Assembly (NCBI GenBank): GCA_017512425.1
Contig: JAFWGI010000008.1
Coordinates: forward strand, 1-64,000
Direction of reading: 5' to 3'
Origin: Hyphomicrobium sp.
GTDB taxonomy: Bacteria; Pseudomonadota; Alphaproteobacteria; Rhizobiales; Hyphomicrobiaceae
DNA: 64,000 bases
This document shows positions 21,205 to 30,919 of the stretch, piece after piece (the first letter of the stretch is position 1; each line of letters starts with the position of its first letter). The position numbers and the translations under genes are program-made. Below the pieces are notes generated by a model. It saw nothing but the letters and a program-made list of their open reading frames with translations. It did no database searches and had not been told where the DNA came from.

Positions 21205-21690
21205 TCACGCATCGAGGCGTTCCTCGATGCGGAGTTGCGAGAGCGTCAACATCTCGCGCAATTGCGCGGGGACGGCAGCAGTGGCCCAATCAACCCCTGG
21301 TATGGCTGTGGACTGGGCTTTGATGTCCAGCCAGTAGACATCAGCCCAGTCGGCTCTGAGCGACCCTGCTGGGTTGCAAAGTCTGGAATCGGTGACGTTT
21401 GAAGCGGCCTTCTCGTCGCAAAGCGTCACGCGGTATTGAATATGGTTCTGAAAATTAGCGCTGTTCAGTCGCTGAAACTCGCGCATCTCTTCGAGCGTCA
21501 GCAGTACAAATGCAGCGTCTAGGCGGGACGGCAGATGTGCGAACCGAGTTAGCCTAGCGCTTTCCAAGGCCATCTCGCGGTAAGCGAAAGAATGCCGCCA
21601 GCCCATTGCTCTTACGATACGACCATAGTTGCCCGGTTCGATGATTGAGCCAACCGCCAGTGGCACGCCGGACAGGTGAAAGTAATCCAT
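21205..21690 (-). CDS. Orphan protein downstream of RhuM, possible ART-like fold
   Basis: This 161-residue protein opens with MDYFHLSGVPLAVGSIIEPG, followed by a block with REMALESARLTRF and another with AAFVLLTLEEMREF. The pattern of a Tyr/His start, Gly-rich loop and C-terminal VYWLDIK recalls DUF2441 and small ADP-ribosyltransferase-like folds. That resemblance is from memory and uncertain. Its ATG overlaps the RhuM stop (TGATG at 21689-21693 on the plus map), so it is translationally coupled to RhuM. Base composition is more AT-rich than its surroundings. Confidence 0.65.
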   Translation of the reverse strand: MDYFHLSGVPLAVGSIIEPGNYGRIVRAMGWRHSFAYREMALESARLTRFAHLPSRLDAAFVLLTLEEMREFQRLNSANFQNHIQYRVTLCDEKAASNVTDSRLCNPAGSLRADWADVYWLDIKAQSTAIPGVDWATAAVPAQLREMLTLSQLRIEERLDA

Positions 21691-22775
21691 CACTCGACGA
21701 GCTGTTTCTTGTAGCGATCAAATAGCATTTTCGCGTGCTCGCGAGCCTTGTCGCCCCGTATTTTCCCGAGGTGGCCCAATAGCGGCCAGCCATTGAATTT
21801 GATGAATTCGTCCAGTTTCGCGCTCAGTTCAGACATCGAGACTGTCAGGTTCTGACGATGCTGATCCTCGAAATACCGAAGCACAAGTTCGACAATCCGC
21901 TGTTTTACTTTCTGCTCGTCCGGGAACAGGTAGTTGGTACCTACACCAACATCGGCTTTCAGCGGCACACCTCGTTTGCCAGTGATGTAAGTCAAGCCCA
22001 TGTTGGGCTTTGATATGTCCGCTCGCTCCATGATTAATTCGGCAGATGTCTTGGAACCGCGCTCAGCAGTCGCAACCCAAAGCATCTTGTTTTCAATGGT
22101 CGCGAAAAAATTCTTCGCGGCATCTGATGAACCGTCGTAGTCCGGGCATAAGCTGACAATTTTTTTGACCTCACGGAAGGCATTTGCGCCAGCCGCGCGA
22201 ATCTCATCAACAATGTCGCGAAGCTCGGCAACGAGCCCTGGATCATCAGGTTCTTTCAATCGGCGCTTGTCGATTACGAACCCTTTGGTTGCAAAGCGGA
22301 CCAAAAGCGCCGTTGCCCATTTTCGAAACAGCACGCCTGCAGACGAGTTGATCCGGTAGCCGACGTAGAATGCGACATCAAGCGCGTAATGAGTTGTATC
22401 GTATTCCTTGCCGTCTGCGGCAGTTGCGCGGAATTTCCGCGTAACTGAATCGCCTAGCTCGCCATCGCTAATGAATTTGCTGACGTGATCACCAACGTTC
22501 CGAACCGACGTTCCGAACATCTGCGCAAGCTGTTTCTGAGTAAACCACGGCTGATCACCGGAATAACGCAGTTCGTGGTGGACACCCTTGTCGTCGACAT
22601 AGACGAGGAAGCGATCTCCTGTGTCGTCCTCACTCAAATGAACGGGGCCGTCTGATGGCTCAACCGCTTTGCCGGGCAATTCGGACGGCGACGTTTGTGC
22701 GAAGCGGCCAAGCGCTTCGTCAAACTCCATATCAATCTTGAGTGGCTTCTCGTACGTCCGTTTTGCTTTTGCCAT
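21690..22775 (-). CDS. RhuM family protein
   Basis: This 361-residue protein matches the RhuM virulence-protein family, first named in Salmonella pathogenicity island 3 and scattered on mobile DNA. The family block spans about 70-175: WFTQKQLAQMFGTSVRNV, DHVSKFISDGEL, then YDTTHYALDVAFYVGYR and WATALLVRFATKGFVID. The C-terminal half (about 190-361) is largely helical and less familiar. The biochemical role is unknown. Its ATG lies inside the 3' end of the transposase gene (44-bp overlap), and its stop overlaps the next start, so all three genes look coupled. Confidence 0.88.
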   Translation of the reverse strand: MAKAKRTYEKPLKIDMEFDEALGRFAQTSPSELPGKAVEPSDGPVHLSEDDTGDRFLVYVDDKGVHHELRYSGDQPWFTQKQLAQMFGTSVRNVGDHVSKFISDGELGDSVTRKFRATAADGKEYDTTHYALDVAFYVGYRINSSAGVLFRKWATALLVRFATKGFVIDKRRLKEPDDPGLVAELRDIVDEIRAAGANAFREVKKIVSLCPDYDGSSDAAKNFFATIENKMLWVATAERGSKTSAELIMERADISKPNMGLTYITGKRGVPLKADVGVGTNYLFPDEQKVKQRIVELVLRYFEDQHRQNLTVSMSELSAKLDEFIKFNGWPLLGHLGKIRGDKAREHAKMLFDRYKKQLVE

Positions 22776-23682
22776 GCGTCAGCGCCTTGTAAGTCAACCG
22801 GCCTTCGATCTGTGACAGGAGGTCGTCAACGCGCTCGCATTCCTCCCAATCACGACGGCTATAACGATAGCACATTTCGCCCAAATAAGCGTCCAGGTGC
22901 TTCGCCGAAATGTGGTGATGAATGCCGTACACTTGGCGCTTGAACAGGCTCCAAACGCCTTCGATGCCGTTGATATGCACCGGGCCGCGACCATATTCGC
23001 CAGCGCTGTGGCTGACCGAAAAACGCTGGTATGGGCCGTAGTCTAGGCTCTTGTAGCTGACGTGTTCGTCGGTCAGCAGAACAGTCTTGTCGGCGACGTT
23101 ATCGAACACGGCACCGCGTACCGTGCGAGCCGTGACGTCCTTCACGACCCTTGCTCGGACTTCGCCGCCACGCTCAAGCATGCCAAACACGATTGTCTTT
23201 CCGGACGTGCCGCGCGCGTTCGCGATACGCTTGCTCTTGTGTTTGTTCTTTTCTTTGCCGCCGAACACGCTTTCGTCGAGTTCAACGGCCCCGGATAAAG
23301 GGGCATTAAATGACTTGGTTTTAGCGGCATGGCGCAGACGATGAAGCACGAACCACGCACTTTTCTGCGTGATTTTAAGGTCTTTGGCGAGCTGCGTAGA
23401 GGCGATGCCTTTCTTGTGCGACGTGATCAGCCAGATTGCCGCGAACCACTTCCGCAACGGCAGTTTCGTGTCCTCGAAGATCGTTCCGACTTTGATTGAG
23501 AAGCGCTGGCGGCAGTCGTGGCACTTGTGGGTGCGCTTGTCCGAGAAGTGCATGACGCGCGTTGATTTGCAGTGCGGGCAATATGCGCCGTCACGCCAGC
23601 GGATCGCTCGCAGATGGTCGATGACCGATTGCTCGTCCGGGAAAACCTCGAAGAAATAGAGGCTGGTGATTGGCCGCTTCAT
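22732..23682 (-). CDS. IS1595-family transposase (ISXO2-like)
   Basis: This 316-residue transposase has the N-terminal zinc ribbon of the family (Cys35, Cys38, Cys54, Cys57) and a DDE-type core: VELDESVFGGKE, LLTDEHVSYKS, then HINGIEGVWSLFKRQVYGIH, where Asn/Glu and Lys/His complete the active site. It is full length with no internal stop. The ATG at 23682 has AGGAG 6 nt upstream. The 3' end runs into the RhuM gene instead of leaving an inverted repeat, which is unusual for a simple IS. Confidence 0.92.
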   Translation of the reverse strand: MKRPITSLYFFEVFPDEQSVIDHLRAIRWRDGAYCPHCKSTRVMHFSDKRTHKCHDCRQRFSIKVGTIFEDTKLPLRKWFAAIWLITSHKKGIASTQLAKDLKITQKSAWFVLHRLRHAAKTKSFNAPLSGAVELDESVFGGKEKNKHKSKRIANARGTSGKTIVFGMLERGGEVRARVVKDVTARTVRGAVFDNVADKTVLLTDEHVSYKSLDYGPYQRFSVSHSAGEYGRGPVHINGIEGVWSLFKRQVYGIHHHISAKHLDAYLGEMCYRYSRRDWEECERVDDLLSQIEGRLTYKALTHGKSKTDVREATQD

Positions 23683-23764
23683 GATCCGCTCCTGATCTAC
23701 CCGTAATATAGGGCAAATCGGCGGTTGGTCAAACACGTATATAATTACCTGTCCAACAATTCGC

Positions 23765-23792
23765 TTGACATATAAACATATCTTTATATGTT
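23765..23792 (+). promoter_or_regulatory. Methionine-operon promoter overlapped by palindromic operator
   Basis: A perfect inverted repeat ACATATAAA (23768-23776) and TTTATATGT (23783-23791) flanks CATATC. It overlaps a -35 box TTGACA (23765-23770) and a possible -10 TATGTT (23787-23792). An outer pair CTTGACAT/ATGTCAAG also brackets it. The spacing places transcription start at or next to the ATG at 23799, with no SD, so the mRNA may be leaderless. I propose autoregulation by the ArsR-type product, as described for SahR/SamR regulators of the methionine cycle. Confidence 0.7.
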
Positions 23793-23798
23793 GTTTGA

Positions 23799-24857
23799 AT
23801 GTCAAGTCTGCCTGCCATCGCGCCGGAGGGTCACGCCTCCGAGCTTTCGACCGACGAACTCGTTGCAGCGCTGAAGGCCGCTGCCGAGCCGACGCGGCTG
23901 CGCATTCTGTTACTGCTCGCCGCGGGCGAGTTGAACGTCAAAGACCTGACGCTGATCCTCGGCCAGAGCCAGCCGCGCATCAGCCGTCATCTGAAGCTGC
24001 TCTCCGAGGCTGGCCTGGTTGAGCGTTTCCGCGAGGGGAGCTGGGTCTATTTCCACATTTCGGACCGTTCGGCCGGTGGACGCCTGGCGCTGCGTCTCGT
24101 GTCGGACGTGGCCGGTAGCGACGCCGCCTTGAAGCGGGACCGCGAACGCGCCGACGCCTTGAAGCGGGAACGCGAAACCGCGGCGCAGACGTTCTTTGAA
24201 AAGAATGCCGCCGACTGGGACAGTATGCGGACGCTGCATATTTCCGAAGAAGCGGTCGAAGCCGCGATGCGCGAGGCGCTTGGGTCGGGTCCGTTCAAGT
24301 TCTTCGTCGATCTTGGAACGGGCACCGGCCGGACGCTCGATCTGTTCGCCGATCGCTACGCCCGGGGTCTTGGCATCGACGTCAACCAGGCGATGCTCGC
24401 CTACGCCCGAGCCAAGTTGACGAAGGGCGGCCGCACTCACGCACAAGTTCGCCACGGCGATATCTACGCGTTGTCGCTCGCCGACCGGCAGGCCGATGGC
24501 ATTGTGATGCATCAGGTGCTGCACTTCCTGTCGGACCCGCAGCTTGCTATTCGTGAAGCCGCGCGCGTACTGGCGCCGGGCGGCAAACTGCTGATCGTCG
24601 ATTTTGCGCCCCACGGTCTGGAATTTCTCCGTGAAGCGCAGGCGCACGAACGTCTCGGCTTTTCTCATGAGCAAGTCGCGGGCTGGCTGACGGACGCAGG
24701 TCTCACCGTTATAGGCATCCGCGATCTCGCACCGAAGCGCGGCGACGCCGCCGACAAGTTGACCGTGACGCTGTGGACCGCCGAGCGCGTCGAACGTGCG
24801 CGCGCCGCCACATCGAAACAATCGCATTCACCCGAGAACTACGAGGAGGCACGCTGA
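23799..24857 (+). CDS. ArsR-type regulator fused to SAM methyltransferase (SahR-like)
   Basis: This 352-residue fusion has an ArsR winged HTH (about 20-95: AAAEPTRLRILLLLAAGELN, SQPRISRHLKLLSEAGLVER) and a class I methyltransferase domain (about 125-310). Motif I DLGTGTG starts at Asp171 and the post-I block is GLGIDVNQAML. SahR/SamR ArsR-family proteins repress methionine-cycle genes in Proteobacteria in response to S-adenosylhomocysteine; this neighbourhood with metF and metH fits that role. The methyltransferase domain may sense SAM/SAH instead of catalysing. No metal-binding cysteines are seen. The stop overlaps the metF start. Confidence 0.87.
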   Translation: MSSLPAIAPEGHASELSTDELVAALKAAAEPTRLRILLLLAAGELNVKDLTLILGQSQPRISRHLKLLSEAGLVERFREGSWVYFHISDRSAGGRLALRLVSDVAGSDAALKRDRERADALKRERETAAQTFFEKNAADWDSMRTLHISEEAVEAAMREALGSGPFKFFVDLGTGTGRTLDLFADRYARGLGIDVNQAMLAYARAKLTKGGRTHAQVRHGDIYALSLADRQADGIVMHQVLHFLSDPQLAIREAARVLAPGGKLLIVDFAPHGLEFLREAQAHERLGFSHEQVAGWLTDAGLTVIGIRDLAPKRGDAADKLTVTLWTAERVERARAATSKQSHSPENYEEAR

Positions 24858-25783
24858 TGGCCGAAGCAAAAGAAAAGAAAAGCAGGCTGCTCGGCGCTGG
24901 CGAGATCGGCGTTTCATTCGAGTTCTTCCCGCCGAAGTCCGAAAAGATGGAGGAGCAGCTCTGGTCGTCGATCAACCGGTTGGCACCGCTCGCTCCTGAG
25001 TTTGTTTCCGTGACCTACGGGGCAGGCGGCTCGACGCGCGAACGCACCCACGCGACGGTCTCGCGGATCGTCGGTGAGACGGCATTGCGTCCGGCGGCGC
25101 ATCTGACCTGCGTCAACGCCACCAAAGAGGAAGTCGACGAGGTCGCGCGCGCTTACTGGGCCGCTGGCGTCCGCCATATCGTCGCTTTGCGCGGTGATCC
25201 GGCTGACGGCGTCGGCTCGTCCTATCAGCCGCATCCGGGCGGCTATGCAAACGCAGCAGATTTGACGGCAGGCCTCAAGAAGATCGCCAACTTCGAGATC
25301 TCAGTCGCCGGTTATCCAGAGAAGCATCCGGAGAGCAAAACGCTTGCGACCGACATGGACAATCTCAAAGCCAAAGTCGACGCCGGCGCGGATCGCATTA
25401 TCACGCAGTTCGGCTTCGACAACACGCATTACCTGCGCTTCCTCGAACGTGCGCGCGCCGCCGGCGTCTGGGTGCCGATCATCCCAGGTATCGTGCCGAT
25501 CCATAACTTCCGCCAGGTCGCAGGCTTTGCGGTTCGTGCCGGAGCGACCGTTCCTGCATGGCTGGCCCGCCGGTTTGAAGGTCTTGAAGACGACGTCCAG
25601 TCGACGCATCTCGTTGCAGCTGCGGTCGCGACCGAGCAGGCGATGGACCTCGTTGATGAAGGCGTCAAGACGTTCCACTTCTATACGCTGAACCGCGCCG
25701 ATCTCGTCTATGCGATCTGCCATTTGCTTGGATTGCGTCCACTGAAAGCAGCACCGCTCGAACAGCGCCGCGCGGCGTCTTAG
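24857..25783 (+). CDS. metF: 5,10-methylenetetrahydrofolate reductase
   Basis: MetF reduces 5,10-methylene-THF to 5-methyl-THF, the methyl donor for MetH, using FAD. The 308-residue TIM barrel shows the family blocks [39 protein letters not shown] and [12 protein letters not shown], and FIxQF-like [18 protein letters not shown] near residue 180. The ATG at 24857 overlaps the regulator's TGA by one base and has GAGGAGG upstream, so translation is coupled. The next gene, the homocysteine half of metH, begins 169 bp later. Confidence 0.96.
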   Translation: MAEAKEKKSRLLGAGEIGVSFEFFPPKSEKMEEQLWSSINRLAPLAPEFVSVTYGAGGSTRERTHATVSRIVGETALRPAAHLTCVNATKEEVDEVARAYWAAGVRHIVALRGDPADGVGSSYQPHPGGYANAADLTAGLKKIANFEISVAGYPEKHPESKTLATDMDNLKAKVDAGADRIITQFGFDNTHYLRFLERARAAGVWVPIIPGIVPIHNFRQVAGFAVRAGATVPAWLARRFEGLEDDVQSTHLVAAAVATEQAMDLVDEGVKTFHFYTLNRADLVYAICHLLGLRPLKAAPLEQRRAAS

Positions 25784-25952
25784 ACGGATAGAAAACTGGA
25801 GGGCTGAACCGGGGAACTCCGGGGCGGCACGGGGGGAGACGGCGCGGGTTCTCGCGCGGCTCATGCCCTCCGAAATGTTAGTCGGCGCATCGCGCCAAAA
25901 GGTTCACGGCGGATTTACTGACGCCGTCAAAGACAAGAAACGAGGCGTTGCC

Positions 25953-27014
25953 ATGTCGACCAAGCCGAGTGCCGCACTTCTTGAAAAGGCCGCGCGCGAC
26001 CGCATCCTGATCATCGATGGTGCGATGGGCACCATGATCCAGAAGCACAAGCCGACGGAAGAAACGTATCGCGGCGCGCGCTTCAAAGATTGGCATCGCG
26101 ACGTCAAGGGCAACAACGAGCTGCTGTCGCTGACGCAGCCCGAGATCATCTACGACATTCACGACCAGTATTTCGCCGCCGGCGCCGACATCGCCGAGAC
26201 GAATACCTTTGGCGCGCAGGTGATCTCTCAGGCCGACTACGGCATGGAAGCGCTTGCCTACGAAATGAACGTCGAGAGCGCGCGCCTTGCACGCAAGGCC
26301 GCTGATGCCTGGACCAAGAAGACGCCGGACAAGCCGCGCTTCGTCGCTGGTGCCGTCGGCCCGACGAACCGCACGGCGTCGATCTCGCCCGACGTCAACA
26401 ATCCCGGCTTCCGCAACGTCAACTTCGACGAGCTTCGCGCCGCCTACAAGGAACAGGTCAAAGGCCTGATCGACGGCGGATCGGACATCATCATCATTGA
26501 AACGATCTTCGATACCCTGAATGCAAAAGCTGCCGGCTTCGCGACGCTTGAAGCGTTCGATGAGGCAGGGGTCGAATTGCCGGTGATGATTTCCGGCACG
26601 ATCACCGACCGTTCGGGACGCACGCTCTCAGGTCAGACGGCGGAAGCCTTCTGGTATTCGATGCGTCACTTGCGTCCGTTCTCGATCGGTCTCAACTGCG
26701 CGCTGGGTGCTGAATTGATGCGGCCGTACATCGCTGAACTGGCGCATGTCGCCGACGTTCGCATCTCGGCGTATCCGAACGCCGGTCTGCCGAACGAAAT
26801 GGGCGAGTACGATGAGACCGGCCACGAGATGGCGTGCAAGGTCGATGGTTGGATGGCCGACGGCCTCGTCAACATCATCGGCGGCTGCTGCGGCTCGACG
26901 CCCGATCACATCGGCCACATCGCCGAGCACGCTGCGAAATATAAGCCGCGCGCCAGTCTGCGGGTCGAACCGAAAATGCGCCTCTCAGGCCTCGAACCTT
27001 TTGTGGCGGGGTGA
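25953..27014 (+). CDS. metH: Methionine synthase, homocysteine-binding half (split MetH)
   Basis: This 353-residue protein is the zinc-dependent homocysteine S-methyltransferase domain of MetH on its own. Zinc ligands are Cys249 (GLNCALGAE) and Cys312-Cys313 (IGGCCGSTP), near the 247/310/311 positions of E. coli MetH. It ends where the domain ends in full-length MetH (about residue 353). The ATG at 25953 ([11 protein letters not shown]) follows GAGGCG; an upstream in-frame ATG at 25863 exists. The folate/cobalamin half is a separate gene 750 bp downstream, with a methyltransferase gene between. Confidence 0.93.
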   Translation: MSTKPSAALLEKAARDRILIIDGAMGTMIQKHKPTEETYRGARFKDWHRDVKGNNELLSLTQPEIIYDIHDQYFAAGADIAETNTFGAQVISQADYGMEALAYEMNVESARLARKAADAWTKKTPDKPRFVAGAVGPTNRTASISPDVNNPGFRNVNFDELRAAYKEQVKGLIDGGSDIIIIETIFDTLNAKAAGFATLEAFDEAGVELPVMISGTITDRSGRTLSGQTAEAFWYSMRHLRPFSIGLNCALGAELMRPYIAELAHVADVRISAYPNAGLPNEMGEYDETGHEMACKVDGWMADGLVNIIGGCCGSTPDHIGHIAEHAAKYKPRASLRVEPKMRLSGLEPFVAG

Positions 27015-27017
27015 GCG

Positions 27018-27719
27018 ATGAGCGCTTTGAAATTTGAAGATCAGAAATTTCCCGAGAAATCCGGGATCAACGACTATGTGCGGCTGGCGGAGCAATTCAT
27101 TCCCGGCCGCCGCGCAATCTTTGCGATTACCGAAGCGGCGTTGCTGGAGCTTCTGCCGAAAGGCCAATCGCGCCTTTTAGTCGTCGGCGCGGGCGGCGGC
27201 GAGGAGATCGTCCGGCTCGGCCAGAACAATGAGGACTGGTCATTCGTCGGCGTCGATACTTTTCAGCCGATGGTCGATTTGGCGCGGCAGCGTCTCGCTG
27301 AAACGCCTGTCGGAAAGCGCAGTCAGGTTCACGCCGTCGCGATCGATAGTCTCGACGATCGGGATTTTGACGCCGCGACCTGCATCCTGACCGCGCATTT
27401 TGTGCCCGACGACGGCGCAAAACTCTCATTCTTCGAATCCATTCGATCGCGCCTGAAGCCCGGTGCGCCGTTGGTCATCGTCGACGGCGTCGGCGTGGTC
27501 GGAGAGGAGCAGACCGAGCTGCTGCGCCGCATATGGAAGCGACACGCTATCCTCAACGGCGTTGCCGAAGAGGCCGCCGCCGCTAACGCAGAGACCTTCA
27601 AGAAAGTGGCTGTCGTATCGGCGGATCGCGAAGAGCAGTTGTTGACGGCGGCCGGGTTCTCGCGCCTCACGCCGATCTTCCGCGGCCTTACGATCAAGGG
27701 TTGGCTCGCATTCGCATGA
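27018..27719 (+). CDS. Class I SAM-dependent methyltransferase inside split metH
   Basis: This 233-residue protein has the Rossmann methyltransferase order: motif [18 protein letters not shown] (about 51-67), motif [20 protein letters not shown], then [14 protein letters not shown] and [14 protein letters not shown]. The C-terminal part is helical and ends in ITIKGWLA-like sequence. The methyl acceptor is unknown. It starts 3 bp after the first metH half and ends 43 bp before the second, so it is part of the methionine operon. It could be a SAM-consuming overflow or sensing enzyme; this is inference. Confidence 0.88.
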   Translation: MSALKFEDQKFPEKSGINDYVRLAEQFIPGRRAIFAITEAALLELLPKGQSRLLVVGAGGGEEIVRLGQNNEDWSFVGVDTFQPMVDLARQRLAETPVGKRSQVHAVAIDSLDDRDFDAATCILTAHFVPDDGAKLSFFESIRSRLKPGAPLVIVDGVGVVGEEQTELLRRIWKRHAILNGVAEEAAAANAETFKKVAVVSADREEQLLTAAGFSRLTPIFRGLTIKGWLAFA

Positions 27720-27762
27720 CAATTCACATCACAGCTATCGTTTCAAAATTGGAATCGACGAG

Positions 27763-30459
27763 ATGACCACAGGCAACGCAGCGCAGTCCTTCATCAACGT
27801 CGGCGAGCGCACCAACGTCACCGGCTCGGCGAAGTTTCGCAAGCTGATCGAGCAGAACGACTATCAGGCCGCGTTGTCCGTCGCGCGGCAACAAGTCGAA
27901 TCCGGTGCGCAGATCATCGACGTCAACATGGACGAAGGCCTGCTCGACAGCGAGCGCGCCATGACGACGTTCCTGAACATGATCGCGTCGGAGCCCGACA
28001 TCTCGCGCGTGCCGGTCATGATCGACTCCTCGAAGTGGTCGGTCATCGAGGCGGGGCTGAAATGCGTGCAGGGCAAGGCGATCGTCAACTCGATCTCGAT
28101 GAAGGAAGGCGAAGGCCAGTTCCTTGAACAGGCGCGCAAAGTGTTGCGCTACGGCGCCGCCGTCGTGGTCATGGCGTTCGACGAGCAGGGCCAGGCCGAC
28201 ACCATCGAACGCAAGGTCGAAATATGTTCGCGCGCCTACAAGTTGCTGACCGAGAAGGTCGGCTTCCCGCCGGAAGACATCATCTTCGACCCGAATATCT
28301 TCGCGGTCGCGACCGGCATAGAAGAACACAACGGCTACGGCATCGCCTTCATCGAAGCGACGCGCGAGATCAAGCGCCGCTTTCCGCTGGTCCACATCTC
28401 GGGCGGCGTCTCGAACCTGTCGTTCTCGTTCCGCGGCAATGAACCAGTCCGCGAAGCCATGCACTCCGTGTTTCTCTATCACGCCATTCAGGCTGGCATG
28501 GACATGGGCATCGTCAACGCCGGGCAGCTCGCTGTCTATGACGACATCCCCGCCGACCTGCGCGAGCTCTGCGAAGACGTAATCCTCAATCACCGCGACG
28601 ACGGCACCGACCGTCTGCTCGAAGCGGCGCCGCGTTTCAAAGGCGACGGCGGCGTCAAGGCGAAAGAGAAGGATTTGTCATGGCGCGAAGGGAGCGTTGA
28701 AGAGCGCCTGTCGCACGCGCTCGTCCACGGCATTACCGACTTCATCGAAGCCGATACCGAAGAAGCCCGCCAGAAACTACCGAAGCCGCTGCATGTCATC
28801 GAAGGCCCGCTGATGGCTGGCATGAACGTGGTTGGAGACCTGTTCGGTGCGGGCAAGATGTTTCTGCCGCAGGTCGTGAAATCGGCGCGCGTGATGAAGC
28901 AGGCGGTCGCGTATTTGCAGCCTTATCTCGAAGAAGAAAAGAAAGCGTCGGGTCTCGACGCGATGCCGGCGGCCGGTAAAGTTCTGATGGCGACCGTCAA
29001 GGGCGATGTCCATGACATCGGCAAGAACATCGTCGGCGTCGTGCTCCAGTGCAACAACTACGAGGTCATCGATCTCGGCGTCATGGTGCCTGCCGCGAAA
29101 ATTCTCGAAACGGCCAAGCGCGAGAAAGTCGACATCATCGGCCTCTCCGGGCTGATCACGCCGTCGCTCGATGAAATGTGTTTCGTTGCGGCCGAGATGG
29201 AGCGCGAAGGCTTCGCGTGCCCGCTATTGATCGGCGGCGCCACGACGAGCAAGGTTCACACGGCCGTCAAGATCAACCCGAACTATCACAGAGGCCAGGC
29301 GGTTTACGTGCTTGATGCGAGCCGCGCTGTCGGCGTCGTTTCTAATCTGCTGTCGCAAACCGAGCGCACGCCCTACATCGACAACATCAAAACCGAGTAC
29401 GCCAAGGTCCGCACTGCGCATCTGGCAAACGAACTGAAGAAGCAGCGCATCACGTTGGCCGACGCGCGCAAGAACAAGTTCGCAATCGACTGGTCTGCCT
29501 ACAAGCCCGTGAAGCCAAGCTTCCTTGGAACGCGCGCGTTCAACAATTTCGATCTCGCGAGCCTTGTGCCGTACATCGACTGGACGCCTTTCTTCCAGAC
29601 GTGGGAACTCGCGGGTCGCTATCCGCAAATCTTGACTGACAACAAGGTTGGTGCCGAGGCGAAGAAGCTGTTCGACGACGCGCAGACGCTTTTGAAACGC
29701 ATCGTTGCCGAGAAGTGGGTCACGGCATCCGGCGTCGTCGGCTTCTGGCCAGCCAACAGCGACGGCGATGACATCGAAATCTATTCCGGCGAACCGCGTC
29801 ATTCGAAGATCGCGACATTGCACACACTGCGTCAGCAGATCGCGCGCGATCCATCGCGCGACCGCGCTCACACCGCGCTCGCCGATTTCATTGCGCCGAA
29901 GGATAGTGGCGTGGCTGACTACGTCGGCGGCTTTGCCGTCACGACGGGTCACGGCGAAGACGAGGCGATCGAAAAGCACATCGCGAAGACCGACGACTAC
30001 AACCGCATCATGGCGAAGGCGCTATGCGACCGCTTAGCTGAAGCGTTTGCCGAAGCCATGCACGCCAAAGTCCGCCGCGAGCTTTGGGGCTATGCGAAGG
30101 GCGAGCAGCTGACCAACGACGACCTGATCCTCGAAAAGTACCAGGGCATCCGTCCCGCACCCGGCTATCCGGCGCAGCCCGACCACACCGAAAAGCAGAC
30201 GCTGTGGACGCTGATGGATGTCGAGGCGAAATCCGGCATCACGCTGACCGAAAGCTTCGCAATGTGGCCAGGTGCAGCGGTCTCGGGCCTCTATTTCTCG
30301 CATCCCGACAGCCACTACTTCGGCGTCGGCAAGGTCGAGCGCGATCAGGTCGAGGACTACGCACGTCGTAAGGGGTGGACGATCGAGCAGTGCGAGCGTT
30401 GGTTGGCGCCGGTGCTCAACTACGACCGCGGCACGCAGGCAACGATCGCGGCCGCATGA
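27763..30459 (+). CDS. metH: Methionine synthase, folate/cobalamin/reactivation half (split MetH)
   Basis: This 898-residue protein carries the other MetH domains. Residues about 8-280 are the methyl-THF barrel ([15 protein letters not shown]). About 310-520 are the cobalamin cap and B12 domain, with Asp415-x-His417-xx-Gly in [14 protein letters not shown] as the lower-ligand motif. About 560-898 are the SAM-binding reactivation domain ([19 protein letters not shown]). Together with the 353-residue first half the total is 1251 residues, normal for MetH. The split falls exactly at a domain border, so a functional two-subunit enzyme is likely. Confidence 0.95.
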   Translation: MTTGNAAQSFINVGERTNVTGSAKFRKLIEQNDYQAALSVARQQVESGAQIIDVNMDEGLLDSERAMTTFLNMIASEPDISRVPVMIDSSKWSVIEAGLKCVQGKAIVNSISMKEGEGQFLEQARKVLRYGAAVVVMAFDEQGQADTIERKVEICSRAYKLLTEKVGFPPEDIIFDPNIFAVATGIEEHNGYGIAFIEATREIKRRFPLVHISGGVSNLSFSFRGNEPVREAMHSVFLYHAIQAGMDMGIVNAGQLAVYDDIPADLRELCEDVILNHRDDGTDRLLEAAPRFKGDGGVKAKEKDLSWREGSVEERLSHALVHGITDFIEADTEEARQKLPKPLHVIEGPLMAGMNVVGDLFGAGKMFLPQVVKSARVMKQAVAYLQPYLEEEKKASGLDAMPAAGKVLMATVKGDVHDIGKNIVGVVLQCNNYEVIDLGVMVPAAKILETAKREKVDIIGLSGLITPSLDEMCFVAAEMEREGFACPLLIGGATTSKVHTAVKINPNYHRGQAVYVLDASRAVGVVSNLLSQTERTPYIDNIKTEYAKVRTAHLANELKKQRITLADARKNKFAIDWSAYKPVKPSFLGTRAFNNFDLASLVPYIDWTPFFQTWELAGRYPQILTDNKVGAEAKKLFDDAQTLLKRIVAEKWVTASGVVGFWPANSDGDDIEIYSGEPRHSKIATLHTLRQQIARDPSRDRAHTALADFIAPKDSGVADYVGGFAVTTGHGEDEAIEKHIAKTDDYNRIMAKALCDRLAEAFAEAMHAKVRRELWGYAKGEQLTNDDLILEKYQGIRPAPGYPAQPDHTEKQTLWTLMDVEAKSGITLTESFAMWPGAAVSGLYFSHPDSHYFGVGKVERDQVEDYARRKGWTIEQCERWLAPVLNYDRGTQATIAAA

Positions 30460-30556
30460 AGCGCGGCGCCGAAAAACTTATCGTCAGCCGCAGCATGCAA
30501 CGTTAGGCTAGTTGCGAGCGTTACCAAAATAGAACCGCTCTCAATGGGGGACTGAC

Positions 30557-30898
30557 ATGCTCGGAAAACTGATCCTGCTTTTACTGCAAATTGCCGTCGC
30601 TTGGCTTGTCGCGCCGGTTTTATACCGTGCGTTGCCGGGCACTGGCTTTGAACTGCTCGTATATGCCGTTCTGTTCGCGATCATCGTGTTTTTGACCGGT
30701 GTCCTCGGCGCGCAAGTCTTGCAAGGCGTTGGCGGACCATCGAGTGCCACATTGTCCGCAGCGCTGATCCTGGCGTTGATCGTAGCGGCTGTGTTGACAT
30801 TCATTCCGGGTCTGGTGCCGAACATTCCGAACGTGTCGTTCACAAATCTCGGCCTTGTGCTCGCTGGTGCCATCATCGGCTATTGGATCAAGCGCTAA
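30557..30898 (+). CDS. Small four-helix membrane protein
   Basis: This 113-residue protein consists almost entirely of four hydrophobic helices (about 1-22, 32-52, 65-88, 95-112) with short polar loops. It starts at ATG 30557 with GGGGGA 5 nt upstream and ends YWIKR. No family is recognised. It follows metH by 97 bp and could be read through, but nothing links it to methionine. Confidence 0.7.
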   Translation: MLGKLILLLLQIAVAWLVAPVLYRALPGTGFELLVYAVLFAIIVFLTGVLGAQVLQGVGGPSSATLSAALILALIVAAVLTFIPGLVPNIPNVSFTNLGLVLAGAIIGYWIKR

Positions 30899-30919
30899 AC
30901 GCTCCGCACCTACGCATAA

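Larger units (their letters stand above)
21126..23754 (-). mobile_element. Putative IS1595-type element with passenger genes
   Basis: An AT-richer block lies between two otherwise adjacent chromosomal genes and carries, on the minus strand, an IS1595-type transposase and two overlapping downstream genes. The right boundary is proposed at 23754, where the minus strand begins GGACAGGTAATTATATACG. A weak inverted match begins at 21126 (GGACCACCAATAGTACG, 9 of the first 15 bases). The 8-bp flanks (CGCGAGGT and AACAATTC) are not identical, so no target duplication is seen. Either the left boundary is wrong or the ends have decayed. Boundaries are therefore tentative. Confidence 0.5.

Noticed and set aside
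21160..21402. 80-codon plus-strand frame (MNVTQEELNALILRISRIEA)
   Set aside because: Its first part looks protein-like but it runs antisense through the orphan gene's 3' end and degenerates after 30 residues; no SD and no family.
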